A model generated the notes under the pieces. It did not search any database. It saw only the letters and a list, made by a program, of their open reading frames with translations, and was not told the DNA's origin. A program made the translations under genes and the position numbers. A stretch of DNA of 17,495 nucleotides from CAIVAT01 sp964355945 (lineage in GTDB: Bacteria; Bacteroidota; Bacteroidia; Bacteroidales; FEN-979): contig CAYHGE010000075.1 in NCBI GenBank assembly GCA_964355945.1, forward strand, positions 1-17,495. The letters are read 5' to 3'. Of the stretch, positions 1-4,005 are shown piece by piece. Positions within the stretch are counted from its first letter, which is position 1; every line of letters begins with the position of its first letter.

Positions 1-80
1 TGGAATATAGTTCGTCGCCAAACTTGTTATGAAATGCCTCAAATCTGTTCAATCGTTTTGGGTGGCCGACACTATGTGCG

Positions 81-100
81 TTATGCCGATATCGGCATAA
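81..100. repeat. 20-bp perfect palindrome
   Basis: The sequence TTATGCCGATATCGGCATAA is its own reverse complement. The flanks continue the symmetry imperfectly: ATGTGCG on the left against TGCGCAT on the right gives a roughly 34-nt inverted repeat with two differing positions per arm. No protein-coding explanation was found. Possible roles are a protein-binding site, a recombinase or transposon end, or a cruciform-forming site. The sequence shows only the symmetry; the role is open. Confidence 0.7.
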
Positions 101-146
101 TGCGCATTGCCCTGCGCCATCAAAGAAAAAGCGAAATTGTAGCCAT

Positions 147-173
147 AAAAAAGAGCCTTGTTTCCAAGGCTCT
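147..173 (-). terminator. intrinsic terminator, reverse strand
   Basis: A perfect 9-bp stem (152-160 pairs with 165-173) encloses a 4-nt loop. Read on the reverse strand it is followed directly by six T residues (147-152 on the forward strand are A). It would end transcription coming from the right. The nearest reverse-strand reading frame that ends just before it is the short frame whose stop is at 193-195. No full-length gene remains to use it. Confidence 0.7.
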
Positions 174-192
174 CTATTGCTGTTTGGGCTGT

Positions 193-264
193 TTAGAAGG
201 GGATTTCGTCCGAGCAGATAATTAATACCTGAACTCGGTAATGAATACATGTAGAAAAGCGCAT
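193..264 (-). pseudogene. possible remnant of the ssb 3' end (acidic IPF tail)
   Basis: A 23-codon reverse-strand frame ends with the residues SDEIPF and then TAA. That resembles the acidic C-terminal tip of single-stranded DNA-binding proteins (usually DDDIPF or DDDLPF), which recruits partner proteins. The stop codon lies about 20 nt before a good reverse-strand terminator, as expected for a real gene end. No OB-fold sequence is visible upstream: the frame closes after eight more codons. This may be a relic left by a deletion, or chance resemblance in a short peptide. Confidence is low. Confidence 0.2.
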
Positions 265-438
265 CGGTAATGTGCGGTCGCTAAATTAATCGGGTAAGTA
301 GGTGGAAAACTGGAGGGGAAAGCACCTCATTTTATATTTGATGATCCTCATTTTTGTGTCGAGGAATATCCGGCAGGTTGTTTGGTTCTGATAATTATGC
401 GGTTGGTATGGCATGGAACGACAGTAGAGGAAAGTGAT
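265..438. other. stretch with no recognisable gene
   Basis: From the possible ssb-tail frame to the end of the truncated zeta-type frame, no convincing gene or RNA could be read on either strand. Open frames here are short and without recognisable residues. The missing 3' two-thirds of the zeta-type ATPase gene should have occupied this area but was not found in any reverse-strand frame. Confidence 0.5.
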
Positions 439-666
439 CTATCCGGTTTGAAGTATAACAAACAGATGAGGTCGCCGGGAATTAAGAGATTTAGATTGTG
501 TAATGTGGCAATAAATAATCCCGGAACCACTGGTCAATTGCTGTTCGTATTCATCAGCATTAATAAAATATCCAGGATCGTAGCGCTTTGTAAATGCTTT
601 GAACAAAGTCGTTTTACCCGAACCGTTTGGGCCGGCAAACACCCTGAGCCGAGTTTTATCGTACAT
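439..666 (-). pseudogene. truncated zeta-toxin-type P-loop ATPase
   Basis: The first 45 or so of 75 residues match the start of the zeta-toxin-like ATPase/kinase family (COG4185 type). A Walker A loop GPNGSGKTT lies at residues 12-20, followed by YFINADEYEQQL, the usual post-P-loop segment. Intact family members are about 190-200 residues long. Here the recognisable sequence stops after residue 45, and the last 30 residues have no family character. The start overlaps the stop of the 115-residue gene upstream (ATG at 664-666, TAA at 656-658), an arrangement typical of translationally coupled antitoxin-toxin pairs. The substrate site, lid and C-terminal half are absent, so the product should be inactive as a kinase. 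A deletion is the likely cause. Confidence 0.7.
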
Positions 667-1003
667 GCAAGATTGTACCTTTTGGAATATGACTTCCCTT
701 TCCCTGTGCTTTTTTTCTATTGGTTGGGGGCCCTGAAATTCTCACTTTCACCCCATTTGCATCTTCCTTGACAATAACCCCCTTTTCCATATAAGTAATC
801 TCCAATCCTAGTGCCTTTGACTCCCTGATGGCATTGAGCACTCCCTCCTTTCCTATTTTTATTAAGATGGCTGTTTGTCTGTAATCTCCACGGAAGGATT
901 TTTTCCCATTACTCTTGGGTTTATAGGGTTCTGTTACCAATTCCACAACTGGTTTATCATCAGGTACCAGATTAGCTTTCTTTTTCGACCGTGGTGTTGC
1001 CAT
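656..1003 (-). CDS. small basic protein, putative antitoxin partner of the zeta-type ATPase
   Basis: This 115-residue protein starts with a lysine-rich segment (MATPRSKKKANLVPDD). A more regular central segment follows at about residues 45-90 (TAILIKIGKEGVLNAIRESK, then LGLEITYMEKGVIVKEDANG), with another basic tail after it. No named domain was recognised. Its stop codon lies inside the first codons of the downstream zeta-type ATPase, so the two were co-translated, and the antitoxin role is inferred only from this position. Small proteins of this kind before zeta-like ATPases are familiar in Bacteroidota. It appears to have its own promoter just upstream, separate from the AbiEi gene. The frame is intact even though its partner is broken. 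Confidence 0.65.
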   Translation of the reverse strand: MATPRSKKKANLVPDDKPVVELVTEPYKPKSNGKKSFRGDYRQTAILIKIGKEGVLNAIRESKALGLEITYMEKGVIVKEDANGVKVRISGPPTNRKKAQGKGSHIPKGTILHVR

Positions 1004-1022
1004 GTTCAGTTGATATATTATG

Positions 1023-1030
1023 CAAATTTA
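1023..1030 (-). promoter_or_regulatory. -7 box for the small-protein/zeta unit
   Basis: On the reverse strand TAAATTTG fits the Bacteroidota -7 consensus TAnnTTTG and lies about 20 nt upstream of the ATG at 1003. The best -33 candidate is a weak TTA 21 bp further upstream (1052-1054). If real, the small-protein/ATPase pair is transcribed independently of the AbiEi gene behind it. Confidence 0.45.
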
Positions 1031-1085
1031 CAGATAAAATACCGTTTACCCTAAAAACAAGAAAAGCCCACTGTCTGGGTATCGG

Positions 1086-1670
1086 TCATAGAATTATCTG
1101 GAGCATTTGGTTCAAGGAATTTGAAATCCGAAGTCTGTCAGCATATTTCATCAGCTTGTCGAGATTCTTATCTTTCCGGTGGATATAGTTATGAAGAATT
1201 TCGCTCACAGTATCGTTGCCAATTTTGTTGCGAAATTTAACAGCATCACAAACTGATCTTTCAAGGTCGTAAATATTAACCAATGAACCATTAATTTCTG
1301 CCGCTGTTTTCCCGATATCAAATGTCTCTGTAACCCAATAATAAAGTTTTACGGGGGGATAATCCGGAAGAACAGTTTTAAGGGTTTTCGGAATGGCCAC
1401 ATGATATTCTCCCGGAACATGGGTAGATAGCTCGTAATAAGACCATGCAGTGAACATACAGAATATTCCGTTTGGTATCATTTTGGCGACTTCTGACTCA
1501 TGGAAAACCCTGGGAGAATCATTCAGCCGATAAAATCCCCGTTTCACCCGGTTGACAACCCCTTCCCTGATAAGTCGCCGAAGATGATATTTTTCAGTGG
1601 CAGTCAATGAGTCTGCCGTGCGAAGAAAACCTTCATTTTTATTAAAACGCTCAAGAAGTTGCTTGTCCAT
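1086..1670 (-). CDS. AbiEi-family type IV antitoxin / transcriptional regulator, orphan
   Basis: The 194-residue protein has an N-terminal winged-helix segment at about residues 5-50 (FLRTADSLTATEKYHLRRLI, then GVVNRVKRGFYRL), followed by an AbiEi-type C-terminal domain. The latter includes FTAWSYYELSTH, the VAIPKTLK strand and VNIYDLERSVCDAVKFRNK, all typical of the AbiEi/COG5340 family. Known AbiEi proteins bind inverted repeats in their own promoter and counteract the AbiEii nucleotidyltransferase toxin. No AbiEii-like gene follows: the next gene downstream is an unrelated 115-residue protein with its own promoter. The antitoxin is therefore orphaned, or acts with a partner elsewhere. A strong inverted repeat sits directly upstream of its start. 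Family assignment is good; its partner is unknown. Confidence 0.8.
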   Translation of the reverse strand: MDKQLLERFNKNEGFLRTADSLTATEKYHLRRLIREGVVNRVKRGFYRLNDSPRVFHESEVAKMIPNGIFCMFTAWSYYELSTHVPGEYHVAIPKTLKTVLPDYPPVKLYYWVTETFDIGKTAAEINGSLVNIYDLERSVCDAVKFRNKIGNDTVSEILHNYIHRKDKNLDKLMKYADRLRISNSLNQMLQIIL

Positions 1671-1681
1671 TTGGTGAACAG

Positions 1682-1731
1682 TTTAACCAAAAGTACTGCT
1701 TATTTTTATATTAGCAGTAGATTTGGTTAAA
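1682..1731 (-). promoter_or_regulatory. promoter and inverted-repeat operator of the AbiEi gene
   Basis: Two 19-nt arms (1682-1700 and 1713-1731) are inverted copies matching at 17 of 19 positions, separated by 12 nt. The inner half of each arm contains TACTGCT and the outer half TTTAACCAAA. On the reverse strand, TACTTTTG at 1688-1695 fits the -7 consensus TAnnTTTG and lies inside the start-proximal arm, 11 nt from the arm edge nearest the gene. No TTG is seen at the -33 distance. A dimeric AbiEi bound here would cover the promoter, consistent with the negative autoregulation known for AbiE systems. The repeat is seen directly; its use is inferred. Confidence 0.7.
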
Positions 1732-1935
1732 TAGTTAAGGATTGGCCAGAATTATCAAAGAAAAAATTACAGCGACGGGTCCGCCGTAAATAAAAGTGCA
1801 ATTAGCAGACTTCAAGGTGAAATTGCACTATACGGAGTGCACACCCCGCCCGGGGTACTTTTCATTTCAGGTAGCCAAATGGGGCCCCAAATTTCTCCTG
1901 TAACATAACCATAGGATTCTCAAGTAAAACCGCTC
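1732..1935. other. intergenic segment with several short inverted repeats
   Basis: This is the left part of the gap between the divergent AbiEi and Fic genes. It has no coding frame of interest. It does contain AGTGCAATT (1795-1803) facing AATTGCACT (1821-1829), ACCCCG facing CGGGGT around a 2-nt centre (1843-1856), and the palindrome TGGGGCCCCA (1880-1889). The two GC-rich palindromes stand out in AT-rich surroundings. No RNA gene or terminator with a T-run was identified. Confidence 0.5.
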
Positions 1936-2138
1936 TTAGTGGAATATATTCCCCCTAAGCTGCCTTTTAATGGAATATATTCCCCCTTTTACTTTTTAAT
2001 TTAAAGTTTAGTGGAAAATAATCCGCATTTTTTGAATCTTCATTAATGGAAATAAATATCGAGAATCTGGTGTTTAGTGGAAAATATTTACCTATTTTTG
2101 TAAAAACAACTGAGTTAATGGAAAATATTTCACCTATA
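1936..2138 (+). promoter_or_regulatory. six iterated operator-like repeats upstream of and inside the Fic gene start
   Basis: Six related elements with approximate consensus TTARTGGAAWATATTYMCCY have their TGG at 1940, 1971, 2012, 2047, 2078 and 2119. The first two contain the perfect palindrome GGAATATATTCC; the others keep the left half and degrade to the right. Steps are 31, 41, 35, 31 and 41 bp, so the elements form two trios of identical internal spacing, close to three and four helical turns. The fourth element contains the annotated ATG, and the fifth and sixth lie in coding sequence. The winged-helix N-terminus of the Fic protein is an obvious candidate ligand. The repeats are direct observation; the operator role is inference. 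Confidence 0.75.
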
Positions 2139-3602
2139 CATCTTCAAGAGGTTATTTTTTCTTCAAGTGATCGAGCCCGGAGCAAGGTTATATCAAAGTT
2201 ATTTGAAAAGAAACTGATCAGGAAAATTGCGCCCAGGATATATTCCGGGAATTTCAATGATCAGCCAGAGACAATAATCAGAAGAAACATTTTCAATATT
2301 CTTGGAAATTTATATCCAGGGGCTATACTAAGTCACCGGTCTGCAATAGAATTCCAGCCAACAATTACGGGAAATATCTTTTTAACTTATACGTATACCA
2401 AAAACATCCAATTACCTGGATTGACAATTCATTTTCTGGAAGGAACCGGGCCAATTAAAGGAGATATACAGTTTGTAGGTAACCTTTACCATTCACAATT
2501 GGAAAGAGCTGTTCTTGAAAACCTGCAGCCCGCAAGAAAACCAGGACCAGATTCGAAAACTTTGACCTTGCCGCAAATTGAAAATAAGCTTGAACATGTT
2601 TTAAATATTCATGGTGAGACAGGATTAAATGAGTTGCGTGACAAAGCAAGATCGATTGCAAAAGAACTTGAACTGAACAGGGAATTTGAGAAGCTAAATA
2701 AGCTGGTAGGTGCAATGATGAACACCCGTTCGATTAAAATATTATCCTCCCCCATGGCAATTGCCAGGGTCCTGGGCTCCCCTTATGATTCTGAGCGTAT
2801 TGAATTATTTGAAAAACTCTTTGTTCAATTAAAGCAGGAAGAGTTTGCCAATCGACCGGAACGTAACAAGGAAAATCAATCATTTAAAAATTTCTCGTTT
2901 TTTGAAGCGTATTTTTCAAATTACATAGAAGGGACCATTTTTGAAATTGAAGAGGCAAAGAAAATTATTGAGCCAGGGACTCCTTTACCCACACGGGATG
3001 AGGATTCGCACGATATCCTGGGAACTTATAGTCTTGTCAGTAACCAGGAGGAAATGAAAACTATCCCTGGTTCCGCAGATGAATTAATTAGGATTTTACA
3101 GTATCGGCATAAAATACTATTGGCTGCAAGGACGTCTAAAAATCCCGGCCAATTTAAAGAGAGAAACAACCGGGCAGGAGAAACTAATTTTGTTGATTAC
3201 ACGCTTGTTATGGGCACATTGGTTAAAGGTTTTGATTATTACCAGGCATTGGTGCATCCATTTGCTAAAGCTGCTTTTATGATGTTTATGATAAGCGAAG
3301 TACATCCATTTTTGGATGGGAATGGACGAATTTCAAGGATCATGATGAATGCTGAATTTGTGACAAAGAATCAAACAAGGATAATTATCCCGGCTGTTTT
3401 CAGAGAAGATTACTTATTAACCTTGAGAAAACTATCAAGGGAGAAACAGCCTGAATCATATATCAGGATGCTTGACAAAGCACATAGATTTTCAGAAACC
3501 CTGGTTGGCAGTATGAATTTCATGCAGGACCTCTTAGAAAAATCTAATGCTTTTAAGGAACCCACAGAGGGCAAACTTATAATTATTGACAGGATCAATT
3601 AA
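2046..3602 (+). CDS. class II Fic AMP-transferase with N-terminal AbiEi-like winged-helix domain
   Basis: In this 518-residue protein, residues about 20-70 form a winged-helix-like segment ending KLIRKIAPRIYSGN. Residues about 75-165 resemble an AbiEi antitoxin domain (PGAILSHRSAIEF, FLTYTYTKNIQLPG, SQLERAVLENL). A helical linker follows. The Fic domain has the core motif HPFLDGNGRISR at 420-431, with catalytic His420, and an inhibitory motif SNYIEG at 291-296 fitting (S/T)xxxE(G/N), placed before the core as in class II Fic enzymes. These transfer AMP from ATP to a protein hydroxyl and are held off by that glutamate. The target is unknown. The start could instead be Met25 (2118), which is preceded by TATTTTTG at 2093-2100, a fit to the -7 consensus; the upstream start is kept because residues 10-24 read as protein-like. 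The gene is intact and divergent from the AbiEi gene. Confidence 0.85.
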   Translation: MEINIENLVFSGKYLPIFVKTTELMENISPIHLQEVIFSSSDRARSKVISKLFEKKLIRKIAPRIYSGNFNDQPETIIRRNIFNILGNLYPGAILSHRSAIEFQPTITGNIFLTYTYTKNIQLPGLTIHFLEGTGPIKGDIQFVGNLYHSQLERAVLENLQPARKPGPDSKTLTLPQIENKLEHVLNIHGETGLNELRDKARSIAKELELNREFEKLNKLVGAMMNTRSIKILSSPMAIARVLGSPYDSERIELFEKLFVQLKQEEFANRPERNKENQSFKNFSFFEAYFSNYIEGTIFEIEEAKKIIEPGTPLPTRDEDSHDILGTYSLVSNQEEMKTIPGSADELIRILQYRHKILLAARTSKNPGQFKERNNRAGETNFVDYTLVMGTLVKGFDYYQALVHPFAKAAFMMFMISEVHPFLDGNGRISRIMMNAEFVTKNQTRIIIPAVFREDYLLTLRKLSREKQPESYIRMLDKAHRFSETLVGSMNFMQDLLEKSNAFKEPTEGKLIIIDRIN

Positions 3603-4005
3603 GTTATCTGGAATTAGCAGAATTCCTGATCCAGAGCGGAGCGGAGGTTAAAAAAGATCTGGAAGAAATATGGAGGAGGATCGTGTTCAGCATTTGCGTA
3701 AAAAAAACTGACGATCACCTGAGAAATCATGGCTTTCTGCTGACTGAGCGTGGTTGGATATTATCACCTGCGTATGATATTAACCCGGTACCAGCAGGTA
3801 CTGGCTTAAAACTGAATATTTCGGAAAGTGATAATGCCCTGGACTTGGGGCTTGCAATGCAAGTCGCATCATATTTCCGCCTTGCTGATCAAAAAGCAAG
3901 TAAGATCATTGATCATGTAAAGAAATCTGTCGAAGGATGGCGACTATTGGCGGAAAAATATAAAATTTCTCCGGCGAAGACTGATTATTGTGACTGTTTT
4001 TTATA
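3602..4005 (+). pseudogene. 3' fragment of a HipA-type serine/threonine kinase toxin
   Basis: An open frame beginning at 3590, inside the last codons of the Fic gene, encodes SYLELAEFLIQSGAEVKKDL, EEIWRRIVFSICV, then KKTDDHLRNHGFLL and ILSPAYDINP. These are the C-lobe of HipA kinases: TDDHLRN is the catalytic loop (Asp and Asn present) and AYDINP carries the metal-binding Asp. The N-terminal subdomain, glycine-rich loop and ATP-binding lysine (about 270-300 residues) are missing. No start codon with a plausible signal exists; a GTG at 3683 is the earliest likely initiator. The 3' end is also unclear: HipA-like sequence fades after VEGWRLLAEKYKIS, and the frame runs on to 4129, antisense to the histidine kinase gene. 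No hipB partner is present. This is a relic and should be inactive. Confidence 0.8.

Noticed and set aside
1..123. Reverse-strand open frame reading ...VGHPKRLNRFEAFHNKFGDELYS to the left edge
   Set aside because: It looks slightly protein-like but has no start codon, crosses the palindrome and cannot be followed beyond the window. It is not enough to call a gene.
34..225. 63-codon forward-strand frame at the left edge
   Set aside because: It runs straight through the 20-bp palindrome and the terminator stem, and the predicted peptide has no recognisable pattern.
382..771. 129-codon forward-strand frame
   Set aside because: Antisense to the zeta-type ATPase and the small-protein gene, which have recognisable motifs and overlapping start/stop coupling.
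1936..2138. Could the six repeats be a CRISPR array
   Set aside because: Units are only about 20 nt and imperfect, the spacing takes values 31, 35 and 41, half of them lie in coding sequence, and no cas gene is nearby.
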